From Sipunculus nudus (Eukaryota > Annelida > Sipuncula > Golfingiida > Sipunculidae): a stretch of DNA of 64,000 bases. A program made the position numbers and the translations under genes. The DNA lies in contig CM049312.1 of assembly GCA_026874595.1 (NCBI GenBank), forward strand, positions 64,076,929 to 64,140,928. The letters are read 5' to 3'. The notes beneath the pieces are model-generated. The model saw only the letters and a program-made list of their open reading frames with translations, was not told the DNA's origin and did no database searches. Position 1 is the stretch's first letter. The number at the start of each line of letters is the position of its first letter. Of this stretch, positions 10,726 to 22,899 are shown piece after piece.

Positions 10726-10726
<1 letters not shown>

Positions 10727-10883
10727 GTAACGGAACCTAATATAAACAGATCACGTCTGCGTGATGACCACAAATTCTGCAACGGAGATAAAAAAAAATC
10801 AGATTCTGCAACACTAGGCAGTGTGAAATGTCTAGGGGAATGAATAAAGAAGTCAGTGTTTTTTTGTTAACAAATAACCATAA

Positions 10884-10889
10884 TTTATT
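10884..10889 (-). promoter_or_regulatory. Polyadenylation signal in the solo LTR
   Basis: AATAAA on the minus strand lies downstream of the TATA box and about 155 bp before the LTR end. The other copy has a diverged form at the corresponding place (GAAGAAATT context near 51,615), so that copy may have lost its signal. Confidence 0.45.
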
Positions 10890-11243
10890 TTTTAAACAAC
10901 CCTAACATTACATTACACTAAATCAATACAATTATACAGTAAAACGGTGGTATAGCAACAAGTCAATACAATCACATAGAAAATAATGTGCACAATACCT
11001 GGATACCAATACCATCACAACGATAAGTCCTTTAAATGTAAACTCTCGGAGAATGACAGTCCAGTGGAAAGTTCTTGCAACAACCCAGAAAGTAAACTGA
11101 AGTCCAATGCATAAAATCCAGGAGAAAGTCTTTGAAAATCTATAATTCCCGCATTAGTCGGATAAGGTCCTAGAATCGATCACACGCTTCTGCGTCCGAT
11201 GGAATCTTCTCTGCTCTCTGACCTTCCGTTCTAAAACACACCC

Positions 11244-11252
11244 CTTTATATA
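11244..11252 (-). promoter_or_regulatory. TATA box in the solo LTR
   Basis: TATATAAAG on the minus strand sits in the first 300 bp of the LTR, at the same relative place as TATATAAAG at 51,247-51,255 in the second copy. It is the likely U3 promoter element. Confidence 0.6.
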
Positions 11253-11531
11253 CCTTCACACCTCAAGCCGAGAATGTTCCACTTCTCGAACAGTCTATGA
11301 GATCTTGCACAACACAGTCTACACGCGTTTCCGGAATTCTCCAGAAAAACAGCGCTGTGTTTCTCCACATACCAGGCTCATCACGTGACCCACGACCAAG
11401 CGTGAAAAACCCAAGGCTAAACATGACGACGAGAGCTCAACCAGTACGATTAAACATAAGATGTAATACGCGGCCATACACGAGTGCCACAACATGAGTT
11501 ACGCCCGTGTAACATAAAAAAGAGCACCTGT

Positions 11532-11535
<4 letters not shown>

Positions 11536-11595
<60 letters not shown>
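11536..11595. repeat. (TA)n tract, right of the solo LTR
   Basis: About 60 bp of TA repeat directly flank the outer end of the solo LTR. Because both flanks are TA repeats, the exact target-site duplication cannot be read. Confidence 0.95.
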
Positions 11596-11598
<3 letters not shown>

Positions 11599-14500
11599 AT
11601 GAATAGCATTAATTTAGATTAATTAGCATCTATTGGACAAACATATGTGGACCGATTTAACTTATCTATTTTCAAAATGATAACTTTTTTTGGTTCTTGA
11701 AATTTTGCTTATTGTTATATTTGATATTTGAATATGTCTACAATTTGCACTGTCCTTTACCAAACATTGATCAAGTGACTTTTACAACTGTATAAGCTAC
11801 ATTTATCAACATTTAGGTTTACTTATCTTCTGCGAGCAAAACTGGTACATTTCAGTTTTTTTTTTCATGGTATGAAACTTTAGGCTACATGTAGCTTACC
11901 GATTATAAGGGATTAAAGCTAAAGATTTTGTTTGAGTTTCATTATATTATTCAATCATTATTCGCTATTATGTGCCATGCAAAAAGTTATTGTAATACGT
12001 TTCAGTATCATTTTGTGAATAACATACTACAATTATTATTGTAATATATATCAAACCACAACTGTTAATGGCTAGACCTGGGATGTTCAGAAATATTCTC
12101 TTAAATACTCCTTAAAGATAATAATTAGATTACTGTGAGCAATATAGATTCAACTGAGCGTTATGACCCGTGGGTCACTTTGTAAAATTAAACATTAATT
12201 CGGCAGAAGCGTTAACAGATTACGATGTATTAAAGAAATAAAATTTGTTTAATTGTGTAAAGTTTGACTGTTCAGCATGAATGTTTGCTGTGCATGCAAT
12301 GAAGACTCGATAAAGAATTGTTTTTAATTACATTAGTTTTTTTCACAATCAGGCCTTTGAAAATATTGAACCTCTATATTTTGAACAAAACTATCAAAGT
12401 ATTATTCAATGTAAGGTTTAAAGGGAATATCATTAACATTAATTCATAATCATATAAATAAGCAATCACTTTTTGACAGAAAAAAAACATTAAATCTGAT
12501 TAATTCTACTTTGTATGGTTGGAAAAAATAATACCGAGTGGAATAAGAAAACCATTTCGTATTTTTTTTTATTTGGGGCTAATTTAATATCTTTATATTT
12601 AATACGTATTTCAAGTCAGGTTACAGTGCCAAATCAAGTCATCAGAAAGTAAAGTTGCACGTGCAAGGAATTAAAAAAAAAGGTTTATCATTTAAAAAGA
12701 AATCATTATAAACCATAAACCCAACTGATATTATAATTGTTCGTCCAGTACAACAATAAGTGATTTACATGATCTCTCTGATACCTTTGGACTGATAAGG
12801 ACACAAGTTACTTTCACAGTTAAATCTGGTCTCAACGGCACTGAAAATCGCAAGTATATAGTCCAAGGCGGACAATGAATGTTTTCCATTCCGGTAAAGT
12901 AAGATGACGTTCGAGTTCTTGCGTTTTGTTTGTGATATACCCCCTGAATTCACGTGTCAAAGGAAAATTGACCGATCCATTAACTCTATGTGACCTTAAT
13001 TGCATATATTCATTCAATGAATAATCATAAGCACTGGACTTACGAGCAACCAATCTGGTGACTGTTGACATTGTAAAGCGTCAATCATCTGGCAAGCACA
13101 AAATTCGCATAATTTGGCAGAGCTCTGCCAAACCGAACACGTGTAGTCTGTACCAGTACCCATATCAGCATTTTTTTTTCGGGACAACTTTTTTTTATAT
13201 ATATGGGAAACAGTATAAACAGTTCTAGGCCAAAGGTTGCAAGAGCCATTCCTCCAGCTACCTAGTGAATAATAATAATGTTGGCACGTAATTCGTATGA
13301 GACAAATATATATCAAAAATAGGCATCAATCGAGAACAGCGATTTCAGCTGATGACGTCTATAAATGTAACATCATAAGTCATCGACCTTTGTGACTTCA
13401 GGATTGCCTTGTAAACAGCTCTCACTACCATTAGCATGAAAGACCTGTGTAGAAGCGTTTATTGGGGGTTCATTATAATAATTAGGTTAAAAGGGCGGAG
13501 CATATTGGCTGTGGTGGAAAGGTCAATACGCATTTCGGAGATCCATGCTAACTAGAGAAGGAGGTTAGATAAGCCATGGGCTTTTGACCGACGTTTAAAA
13601 AAAAAAAACTTTGCGGCAAGCAGTTAAAACGTGGTACGCATCGGGGGGATTTATTTTCTTCATACTGTTGCTTAACATGAAAATGAACATTTGTATTTGG
13701 CCACTGATTTCTGGTAGTGCAGGTGCGTACGTTTATCGATGCTACGTCAATATACAATTATTCCCCGGCCTAGATGTGTTACACAGTCTAGGACCGTGGC
13801 ATTTTGCGGTGACCCGGCCAGCGAACATCAAGCCACCTGTGCCAACGTTTCAAAGTGAAAAATACATGTTTGGAATGTACATGTTCAGCATTCCATCTCC
13901 CGTAGCGTGACTGAAATGTACAAGCCTCTCTGCCATGACGTCACAAGTAAACCACTGCTTGAAACGCAGCGAAAAAAAGCACACTGCCGGTAGCCAGGCT
14001 GAAAAAACGCACGACCATGCAGTGATCAAATGAAAGCGGCTACCTTCATCTTAATTTTACTCTAACAATCCAAAGAAACGCCTTTCATATTGGGGTTTGA
14101 AAATACTTAAAATTTTATTAAATACCATGAGAATCTCACTAAACATCCTATTGTTCCTTATAATAATGTGCACTGAACACGGCCACACTAATAAGAGAGA
14201 AACCCAGTTTGTTTCCGCAACAGAACTGGTATAGGTATTTCAAACGTGCTACAAACCAAGTTTGAAATGACTGTTACGGCTCTTTATATTTCGTGCAAGG
14301 AAGCGAAACTGGCCAAAAGTTCAGGTACGGCGGCCTGGTTTGTAAAGCATCATTTGTGACTTCGGCACAATACAGCAAAAACTTAAAAATGAAAATATAC
14401 TGCTTAAAACTATACTTGTCGTTTTTTTTAATTTTTTTTTTTCAATCAGAAACCTGCCTAAAACATTTTAAAACAACTAGCAGAGTATCCATGCTTTCAT

Positions 14501-15766
14501 ACGTTACATGGGAGACATTCGTCATGCAACATCAGAGTTCTGATCTGTATGGATAATGACAGCCTCCGATAACAGCCACGTAATATAATTGAGAGGATTA
14601 GTATATCAGGCTTCGATAATGCCACAGGGATGCGACACGAAAGTACCCAAAAACATCTGGCCGTTAGATATGTATCGGTACACTCAAGAACGGAATAACG
14701 CCTTGCTGCGACCACGCTTAAATCCACAAATTGTAGTTGGATACTAAACATGCTTTTCCGACTTTTAGACTTCAGACTTCAGCCAAATTTAGCCAAACTA
14801 TCCACGGTTGGTCTGATCAGGAATTCACCTTATTTTTTTTTTTTGAATTAACTAAAAGTATACAAATTACTTAGGGAAACGGATAGTGCGAGGAAAAGTA
14901 TTCATAGCTTTGAAATTTGTTAGGCTGTTTACATGAATAACACACCAGATGAAAGCTATAAATATAAGCTATCGCACGACACCAAATTTAGTTGGAATAA
15001 CAACCTTAATATAAGATGTTATAGATAAATAATATAACAATGTGTCCCGCAAAATTGCAATTTTGGTGCAAGTACATTTCAAAACAGGCTGCTATTTTAC
15101 AGAAAGCTACCATTTCCCACTGCTATCAAGCATTTTTTATGTACATACATACACCTTTAAAAATATTGATAGCAGTTGTCACGTGTTTGCTATCGGGTAT
15201 CCCTCTGGCTGATGTACTAGGTGTCCATTTGATGTTCAATATACATCATTTATGATACTGCAGCTATTAATTATGGAAGTAAATTGTTTTCAACCGTTTC
15301 GCATCAAAAGTTCACTGACATATCAACTGAGTTATTATCATAACCTTTTTCTTCTATAAAATAAAAAATGAATGTTATATGTTGAAGACTGTATTTTTAT
15401 TTTGGTTAATGGAGTTATATCAGCATTACTTTACTGGCGTTGTGTTAGCAATGATATATATTCTAAGGCATATTATATTAACATTTTAGCATCGATACAT
15501 TATTTAATTGATTGTGAGGGTCACTTTGTTTAACCTTTTCTTCAATAATAACCTTCAAACTACCTATAAACAGCCACGCAGGTCAAAGCCGGTTAAATAG
15601 CTTTCGTTGAGGCACCGTCAGTAACTGTTCCGCTTAAATAAATTGCCTTGCTGTTCCAAATAAACCAACTTAATACATGGAAAGACAACATAAGGTTGAT
15701 ATTAAATCGTTTACACAATGCGCAGGAGATGACTTAGTATACAGAATATGGATTCCTGCAACCGAA
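11596..15766. other. AT-rich DNA with no supported gene
   Basis: Over 4 kb with no recognisable gene or repeat. The strip 11,600-12,760 is very AT-rich. Frames near 12,765-13,316 (minus) and 13,611-13,910 (plus) have no domain character. A perfect TGACGTCA at 13,936-13,943 is noted without claiming function. Confidence 0.45.
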
Positions 15767-16040
15767 ATGCCAATAAAACTAATTTGCATTCTGAGGAATG
15801 CATGCCTCCTCCATGTGGAGGTCAATATTGGGGGATGTTCCCCAAACCGTGGTTGCATCGTATTCCAAGGGCCATTCATACATAAGTGAATATAGATTTA
15901 TGAATATTCCTTGGTGAATTTCCTGAATCCGGATCATGTGCAAGATCGATTCTTCATTGGCCCATTCACTTCAGTGATTCCGGTCATGATTGCGTGAGTT
16001 ATGTTGTAAAAAAACACACAAACACACGAACATGGATGAA
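15767..16040 (+). repeat. Dispersed repeat family D, copy 1
   Basis: This copy is recognised by order of shared words with 19,244-19,545 and 60,950-61,180: TTTGCATTCTGAGGAAT, a GGGGGATGTTCCCC block, then TCCTGAATCCGGATCATG, GCCCATTC and a purine tail with AAACACACAAACACACG. No coding frame is kept among copies. The A/C-rich tail on copies 1 and 2 suggests a retroposon, but no B-box is obvious. Confidence 0.55.
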
Positions 16041-16940
16041 CGTATATCCTCCTGGCGGTTTCAATTATCTACCACAGCCACTAAGTTTTCTATAATAATA
16101 TGAAACTCTCAAAATATCACCTGATTCAGCTACATCCATTTTCGGCATTGTTTAAATGCGTTACTTGTCCTAATTACTCAGCTGAGAACAAAATGTGTTT
16201 CAGAAGCGCACAGATGACCCTTTAGAGAGAAAAACAAAGACTTTTGGTGAATTTGTTTCTGGGAACTAACGAGGTCATTACGTCGCCTTTTCGCCCTAGA
16301 GGACGATAAACTTGACAAATGAATGTCCAAGTTCCCAAAGAAAAAAACGCATGCAGTTTACACCGAGAAGCGGTGGCAGTAGAAAATCAAGGGATTACAC
16401 TTGTAATTAAATCCCATTACCATTGTATTTGTATGACGGTATCGGGCTTGGATATCACTATATCAATAAGATACTAACATAACAAATCTGCTGTATGGCA
16501 TTAACCCTGGTAAAAATACATAGATATTTATAAATTCATGTGTTTTTCTCCATATTTTCTAACGGGAATTGGAATTGGTGTGACCCATTATAAATGAAAT
16601 GATAATATGTGATTAGACTCAACATCTGGAGAAGAAAAATTTAAAATAAGCTCATCATAATTAAATAATTTTTGTACTTTTAAAACATTCATTATGCGTT
16701 CAGGTTGCTGGCTCAAGATGGCGATATTATTATTAATTCATAGTTATGTGATAGAGTTTGACTTTACCAGGAAGTATGATGCATTTAATTCAATAAGTAT
16801 ATGATTGTCAAAATATCCTTTAAATATGTTTTTTTTTTTATAATACTGTCTGATATATAACTATTATGCGATTGAATGTAAGAGACGGAATTTATATACA
16901 GTGAATTTTAAGGCGGATGAGATCACTCACAAACAGGGTC

Positions 16941-16942
<2 letters not shown>
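16041..16942. other. AT-rich DNA with no supported gene
   Basis: No recognisable feature; AT content rises toward the (TA)n tract at 16,943. Confidence 0.45.
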
Positions 16943-17004
<62 letters not shown>

Positions 17005-17007
17005 TAT
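16943..17007. repeat. (TA)n tract with one TG interruption
   Basis: About 65 bp of TA repeat with a single G near 16,986. Confidence 0.95.
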
Positions 17008-18030
17008 TCGTGTTTATGAGATATAAGAAAATAATATGACGTCTACTAAATGCTGCATTGACTCAGGTTCTACATGTTAAAACTATGTAATAGTTAAGCG
17101 CCATTTTAAATGAATAATCTGAAAAAAAAAGAATTTTCACGTATGAAACGTTGGGACAAGACATTACTGCGAATGTTGTATAGGGAAAGAGAAAACAAAT
17201 AAAGCTGCCCGAACTTTTCGGGGCCGGCAACAGTTTTCAGACCATACCCAAGTTTATGTTAGAATTTCATTTGGCTGGCCGCTGCTGAGAGCAATAAACT
17301 ACACTAGTTAATCCCTCCACAGTGCACGATCTTACCGTCTAGACTCGCGCAGAGCCTGCTATTTGGAGTGTTGTTGAGCCATACGTCACCCGAACACAGT
17401 TGACCGCCTCGTTTCCATGACACTCTATATGTCACGTGGGGCTTGGTCACTTGATGGATCTAATGACGTAATCCGCGATAACCCCCGGATACCCGACAGA
17501 TACATCATGCTTATATATATTTATACAATAGTCTCGGCCAGGGACGCCGTTTCTCTCCCTTTGCCAAAGGACTTGTTGACAGAAGTATGTCTGTTTCCTA
17601 GTAAGCATACCCCAGCGAATACCTTTCCAAAAACTAATATATATTTTTTAAACCAAACAAAGGATCTGCCCTGAAATGTAACCCTTTTGCCTCAATTTCC
17701 AACAACGGCTTACTTAAACCGGTAAACTGTTATTTAGACAAGCATATTAAAACATATCCTTATTTTCGTTCGAGCAAATAGATTTTACAGCTCAAAAACC
17801 CCTCAACACTTTTTAAGTATTCAATTGGATCATACAACAGACGGATATGTGTGACGGCAAAGCCCGCCTATACGGGGCACCACCTCGCTATATCTCAAGA
17901 CATTTACCATTTCTTAATACATCACATAAATCCTTTTTTTTACTAATAAAAGCTAAAAAGGTAAAGTTAAGGGTTTATAGTCCAATATATATGACGAAGT
18001 CATCTTCATATATGACTTTTCACTTTGCAG
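17008..18030. other. No supported gene
   Basis: The strip 17,210-17,480 is less AT-rich (a TTTTCGGGGCCGGCAACAG-like word at 17,216) and may be the remains of a repeat, but I find no second copy here. The frame at 17,417-17,674 has no domain features. Confidence 0.4.
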
Positions 18031-18207
18031 GAGCGATCCAGAGTGGGGTCTAGGGGGTCCGGATCCCTCCCCCTTTCTGGTCTACCACAGCCATCATTAC
18101 AGGTTTCAGACAAATTTTTTTCGGCCTCTTTTCCGGAGCGTGGGACCTTGTTAAGGATTAGTCATTAGTCCTCCTGGGTTGAACCCCTCCTTTTTCTCAA
18201 TCTAGGA
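18031..18207 (+). repeat. Possible non-autonomous element with GGGGTCTAGGGGGTCCGG motif
   Basis: The stretch starts with a GATCCAGAGTGGGGTCTAGG-type word and has GGGGGTCCGGATCC and pyrimidine-rich CCCTCCCCC blocks. It ends near TGAACCCCTCCTTTTTCTC, which is partly the inverse of the start (GGGG and CCCC arms). The design is like ends of non-autonomous DNA transposons. It is the only copy in the window, so this is a low-confidence call. Confidence 0.3.
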
Positions 18208-18228
18208 TCTATATATATATATACATAT

Positions 18229-18288
<60 letters not shown>

Positions 18289-18303
18289 GGAGAGAGAGAG
18301 AGA
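18208..18303. repeat. Compound (TA)n-(GA)n microsatellite
   Basis: TA repeats with a short CATATACACACA interruption run to about 18,262 and continue into GA repeats with a few interruptions to 18,303. Confidence 0.95.
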
Positions 18304-18406
18304 AGGTAGAGTTACCCTCCGTTGTAAAGTGTTCTATGGCTTACAGACTAGGTCAGAGCAATATAACACTAAAGAAAAACAACACTGTAAATTCAATACT
18401 GTTCAC

Positions 18407-18410
<4 letters not shown>

Positions 18411-18468
<58 letters not shown>
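18411..18468. repeat. (TA)n tract
   Basis: A pure TA repeat of about 58 bp that produces a false Ile-Tyr open frame on the plus strand. Confidence 0.95.
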
Positions 18469-18470
<2 letters not shown>

Positions 18471-19243
18471 CCGTTACGTTTAATCAATCAAATAGCAGAG
18501 ACTGGTCCAGAGACGACATACCAGGCTTCACAATAATTACCTGATAGACCAATGCAGCGGATATTGCTTGTACGACATTCAAGACATTTTAACAAAGACA
18601 GGAAAGCCATCAGACGCCTCCATGGTCTTTTGTTATAAGTGACGATGATTCAGACATATCAGTTAACGTCAGCTCTACATCATATCCACGGAGACTCGTG
18701 GCTATTGTGTATGCAGCAGGCTTGTGATAAGCCATTAGGATGCTTTTACAGACTGTTTGCTTTCAATTCTATCGGTGACTGCCAGGCTTCCGGTTCAATA
18801 CGACAGATCTAGTATAATCCGGAGACGCCGAACGCTGTCACATACTCTCTAGTCCAACTTCTGACTGTTGAACAATAGCTTACCACGTTCATATATCAAT
18901 ATCGTCGTACATCAGCATGCCTGTATTGATGTGTGTTAACATTTTACTAAAATGTAACTGAAAGGAGGTTATATTTCCCCCTTGCTTAGTTTCTGTTTTC
19001 GTGTTGTTGCTGGATTGTATTTGTCTATGGGAAACCTAATGTAGGAATTTCTATGTTACTTTTTCCAGTTGTACGATGTGGGCATTATTCGATTTGTAGA
19101 ATTTCAAACCTTACAATACATACCAAGCCAAAGATATAATGCTAAACATTGTGTCATTGGCCAAACCAGGTTTCCCTATAAACGGGTAGACTAAGAGTTT
19201 CGGGCCGAGCATTTGATTTGACTAGTGTTTCACAAGGAAACTA
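18469..19243. other. No supported gene
   Basis: Moderate base composition, no recognised domains, and no frame longer than about 60 codons with splice support. Confidence 0.4.
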
Positions 19244-19545
19244 GAAATCTGCATTGTAAGGAATACATTCCTCCGCAATGTTGGGCGTCCCTATTGTTGG
19301 ATGCTCCGAACCCGTGTTAGCACTTGCTTTTTCGTCCCTATTTCCAAGGTTCTTTCCTGCATTTATGACTCTACTTTGTTAATACTCTTTGATGACATTC
19401 CTGAATCCGGATCATAAACCGAATCCAAACTAAAATCAAAGCGTTTCTTTATTTGCCCATTCCCGAAATGCCCTGAACATTTCATGTGATTCTGTTCATG
19501 ATTGTTTGAATGAGGTGGTAAACAAACACACACATTTGAACGCAA
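19244..19545 (+). repeat. Dispersed repeat family D, copy 2
   Basis: Blocks shared with copy 1 in the same order: TCTGCATTGTAAGGAAT, ATTGTTGGATGCTCC, ATTCCTGAATCCGGATCAT, TTGCCCATTC, a TGTTCATGATTG block and an AAACACACACA tail. The copies are clearly diverged, so the family is old. Confidence 0.55.
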
Positions 19546-20470
19546 ACCATCCCAGCTAAGGCAACAAGCAATGTAAAAGTATTATTATTAGCCAAAAGAC
19601 AACCAGAAGGACCCCCTTAAACTCTCCTACATAGGCATGACAAAGCCCGTAAATTTTCGTTTTACAAATGTTAAACCTGTGTTCAGGAAAGCCTCTAACT
19701 AGTGACCGTGAGCATGCCCAGTTCAGTTTGGGGCAGGTTCGGCACGCCATGCTTTGAATGCAAATTAACCCATGTCAGTAATATATTTCGATGTTAAAGG
19801 TATAAAATGGCCCTGGATTGCTCTTCATGTCCTGTTTTCTGAAGATAATCCCGTCGAGTCGTGATGGATTGCCAGAAATTTTCCTCCATTCAGCCGCAGC
19901 TGGGGATCCCAAAAAGAGGTTCGGTAATGTTTTATTGGGAGCTCTGAGTTACGTAGCGTCAATCAAAGCTGGCCGCTGAAGCAATCTCCTTGTTGTTTTG
20001 CTGGATGAATTTCATTGCTTACAGACTTGGGCTTATGGGTAAACATGTTGTCGACATTGAATTGCCTAGTAATGATTAATAAGCCCCCTGTGCCTGGTTT
20101 TGTAGTTCGGGCCAGTAAAATTGTTAAGATGTGTCCTTCTTGAATGATTTCGGTAAAACGCAAGGCGACCGGACAATCACTTTGAAGCTGGACTGCTTTG
20201 ACGTTGTCTGTGTGACGTACGATGGGAGTGTGTTGATTTTCTTGGCCCTGCGGAAATCGAGTTTGTTGTCGTCTGCGAGTCTCAGTAAGGATGAATAAAG
20301 AGAAGTTATGACCCAGACTTGGTTAGATCCAGAAGAGCTTAAATAGAACAAACCTTTATTTTTATTTTTTTAAATGCCCAAGACATCGTGCGGACGCTAC
20401 TTTCTCATTAGCAAATGGATGTTCATATCTGCTGTGGAGATAACGATTGGACTTCGTGTTTATTGTGTGC

Positions 20471-20472
<2 letters not shown>
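19546..20472. other. No supported gene
   Basis: Minus-strand frames at 19,556-19,750, 19,963-20,163 and 20,124-20,351 overlap in part, have no domain signature and are regarded as chance. The sequence is less AT-rich between 19,800 and 20,300 but I cannot name anything in it. Confidence 0.35.

Positions 20473-20530
<58 letters not shown>
20473..20530. repeat. (TA)n tract
   Basis: About 58 bp of TA repeat. Ile-Tyr frames appear on both strands and are artefacts. Confidence 0.95.
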
Positions 20531-20532
<2 letters not shown>

Positions 20533-20860
20533 CAGGCTGAGTCTCCAATCCACTGGAAAAAAGTCACATAAGGTCCCGAAAATGTGTTTGTGTCCAGGCC
20601 GCAAAATAATATCTAAAAACTTTAAAAAGGTTGCGGGGGGAGAGGTCCTAGATCCGCATCTGAGTAGTGAAAATCTTTATGTTACTTATTATAAATAATT
20701 ACTGTTTAAACCTTTGGTTCTTTATCCAATGAGGGTATTTTCTTCTACATTCGAGATAACAATTAATCTAACAAATTATGACCTGTAAACCCCGTTTCAA
20801 CAAGGATGCTAAAATTGTTCTCCATACAAGTTAATAATTATGATTAATTATGTTTAAATT

Positions 20861-20862
<2 letters not shown>

Positions 20863-20907
<45 letters not shown>
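20863..20907. repeat. (TA)n tract
   Basis: About 45 bp of TA repeat in very AT-rich surroundings. Confidence 0.95.
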
Positions 20908-20912
<5 letters not shown>

Positions 20913-21199
20913 GGCTATAATTTTCGTGGGCTTACGTATGGCTTACTAGTAAATTTATTTTATAAGCATTGACTTTCTTCCAAAATACCCCGCCCCGCTC
21001 CTTTAATGACTTGTATGATTCTATAATTATATAATTTTTATCGATTGATAATCAACGCTTTCATGAACGGGATTGTAAAGCATGGAATGCTCACGCGCAA
21101 GTTCCAACCTTTCATACTGACAATCAACCACTTTTGGTATTTTTGATCAAGGGGAAGACACAGGGACATTCCAGAATATCCCCGATTATATGACGTCCT

Positions 21200-21415
21200 G
21201 GTAAGGATTCCCGTCCGCACCCGTCGTCCGCTTCCGTCGTGAATTGGTCCCAGACCGATTTGTGCGGACGGTAAGACGGGTGCGGTAACGGATAGGTGGG
21301 AATGCCCTATGTATTTTTAACTGACTCCAATTTGACGGACTACGAATGACGGAAGCGGGTGCGGGTGCGGGTGCGGAAGAAAAAAAAAAGGATAGGTGTG
21401 AACTCCCCTTGACAC
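21200..21415. repeat. GC-rich inverted-repeat cluster, possible MITE
   Basis: A left arm (about 21,205-21,240; CCGTCCGCACCCGTCGTCCG) is complementary in patches to a second arm (about 21,262-21,308; GTGCGGACGG, GACGGGTGCGG, GATAGGTGGGAATGCCC). A third arm in the same sense as the second follows (about 21,345-21,415; GACGGAAGCGGGTGCGGGTG, GATAGGTGTGAACTCCCC). The pair of GATAGGTG(G/T)GAA words is about 105 bp apart. Such nested arms are typical of non-autonomous DNA transposons or of an inverted-repeat expansion. There is no open frame of interest; the minus frame at 21,186-21,440 is a product of the repeat. Confidence 0.5.
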
Positions 21416-22800
21416 CCCGTATTTCCAGTGATGCATACACGAGAATGATGACAGATTTCTAAGATATCATATTAGTTTCTGCACATGAAGTTTAACCGTA
21501 TAAATTTGAAGTAGTTCAGTAGATGAGCGGAACAGACTCAATTCGACCTATTTCGATATCTGACTTCTGTTTGACTAAAGATTACCACTTCAACCTTTCA
21601 TAATAGGCCAGAAAACGCCGATTTCATGGCACACAGACTGATCGTTTTTGTTCATAATATCTACATGTGAGGCAGGTGCTCAAGCAATAGATACCTTTGA
21701 GGGCCCCGTTTCGAACCCCCCCGATGCTTCAAAGGACAAATGATAAAAATCACGGTAGGACCTTTGACATTCGTTCCAGCTCCTTACGACATGTATGTTT
21801 TAACGTCTGACTCATTCCTACGCCGCATACAAACCTGAAACCCAGAAAGACTGCTAGCATTACATCATAAACCTATGTTAAAAATGCTTGAATATCGAAA
21901 ATGTGACCGTTTGTTTAAAGCCTATAAATACACTTACATACATATTTATGACATATATATATACGAAATTGCTTTGTCACCAGTGGAGACTGTTGAGCAC
22001 TGGTGATATATGCACGTGTTCCCTCACTCTAGTGATTAGGTTTGCAGTAGAATTTTGAGCCATCTGCAGGCAAGCAATTTAAGTGCAATAGGTAGTCCAT
22101 TCATTAAGCCGTTTTAGCCGTAAAATCTAGAGATAAACATACAGTTGAAATTTGTGGCGCAGGTCGCATGATCAAAATGGCGTCTAATCCTTTTTATCTG
22201 AATGCTGTTATGGTTCATGGTCTTGCATACAATGCAAATTTGCAGGTCCTGTCTATGATCTTGTCATGGTGCCTAAATTCCTGACTTTGTCAGATCGCAA
22301 TATGACCTCATTTTCAACAGAAACTTCAAAAGCTCTATTATATAATAATTAGGCACCACAAGAAAAAGTAACTCTAGCAAAAATGAAGGTTGGCACGGAT
22401 ATTTACATTGAGAGTCTTGATGTAAAGAGAAATATGAATAAAAAGTCGGATAATTTAGCTTGAATGTATGTCCTTTCGAAAATATGATACTATGAGTACG
22501 TAATAAAATTTAACTGAGTATCAAAAAGAATATTATCAAATATAGGTTAAGTAAATGGTATTCCCCACATTTTCGACTGAAAGTTCGTTCGTTTCCATAA
22601 CAGCGCGAGTTACCGGTCTGGCCGCTGGGCCGGCTGTGACATTTGACATGTCTCGGACCTGAAGCAATCCTCGTCATGTGCGTCACCTGGGAACCAGATA
22701 CAGACACATCCGTTTGACATTTTCAAATTCGTTTCCATCGGGAACTTTTGGCTTGTCATTGTGTATAAATCAAGTAGGTTATGCTTGTTTCCCCCCACAG
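21416..22800. other. No supported gene
   Basis: AT-rich with no named repeat. A run of C residues at 22,791-22,798 forms part of a good splice-acceptor-like pyrimidine tract before the exon candidate at 22,801. Confidence 0.4.
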
Positions 22801-22899
22801 GAAAGGATTTACGGTGCTTCATTGGAAATGGAAGCGTCCCTGAATGTGTCACTTTGAAGCAGATGAACAAGTTTTATTCTGAATGCTCTGGACGGAAAG
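22801..22899 (+). CDS. Weak candidate internal exon, unknown product
   Basis: A pyrimidine-rich run ending CCCCCCACAG (to 22,800) is a strong-looking acceptor. After 99 bp, GGAAAG is followed by GTGTATC, a possible donor. Only the third frame is open across the whole interval; it gives a 32-residue peptide with three Cys (LRCFIGNGSVPEC and FYSECSGRK) and needs split codons at both ends. I recognise no domain and cannot pair it with other exons. The frame remains open beyond the donor, and chance is not excluded. Confidence 0.22.

Larger units (their letters stand above)
10726..11535 (-). mobile_element. Solo LTR of a Ty3/gypsy-like retrotransposon (family L1)
   Basis: On the minus strand the element begins TGTTACAGGTGC (at 11,535) and ends GGTTCCGTTACA (at 10,726), giving TG...CA termini with short inverted repeats. 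It is 810 bp long and closely similar along its length to the LTR at 50,993-51,778, with many shared blocks such as GAGGTGTGAAGGTATATAAAGG and GGACTGTCATTCTCCGAG. No primer-binding site or internal region follows on its inner side; the flank is a (TA)n tract on both sides. It is therefore a solo LTR, most simply the product of LTR-LTR recombination. The open frame at 11,297-11,497 inside it is spurious. Confidence 0.85.

Noticed and set aside
13936-13943. TGACGTCA, a perfect cAMP-response element
   Set aside because: An 8-bp palindrome is expected by chance at this scale and no promoter or gene is nearby.
18329-18544. Open frames with long Ile-Tyr runs (also at 20,362-20,698, 38,263-38,463, 44,648-44,884, 50,772-51,059, 52,276-52,515)
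   Set aside because: They are translations of (TA)n repeats and have no coding content beyond the tract.
20619-20665. A GGGGGGAGAGGTCCTAGATCC word resembling the repeat at 18,031
   Set aside because: Only a few bases are shared and the order of blocks is not kept.
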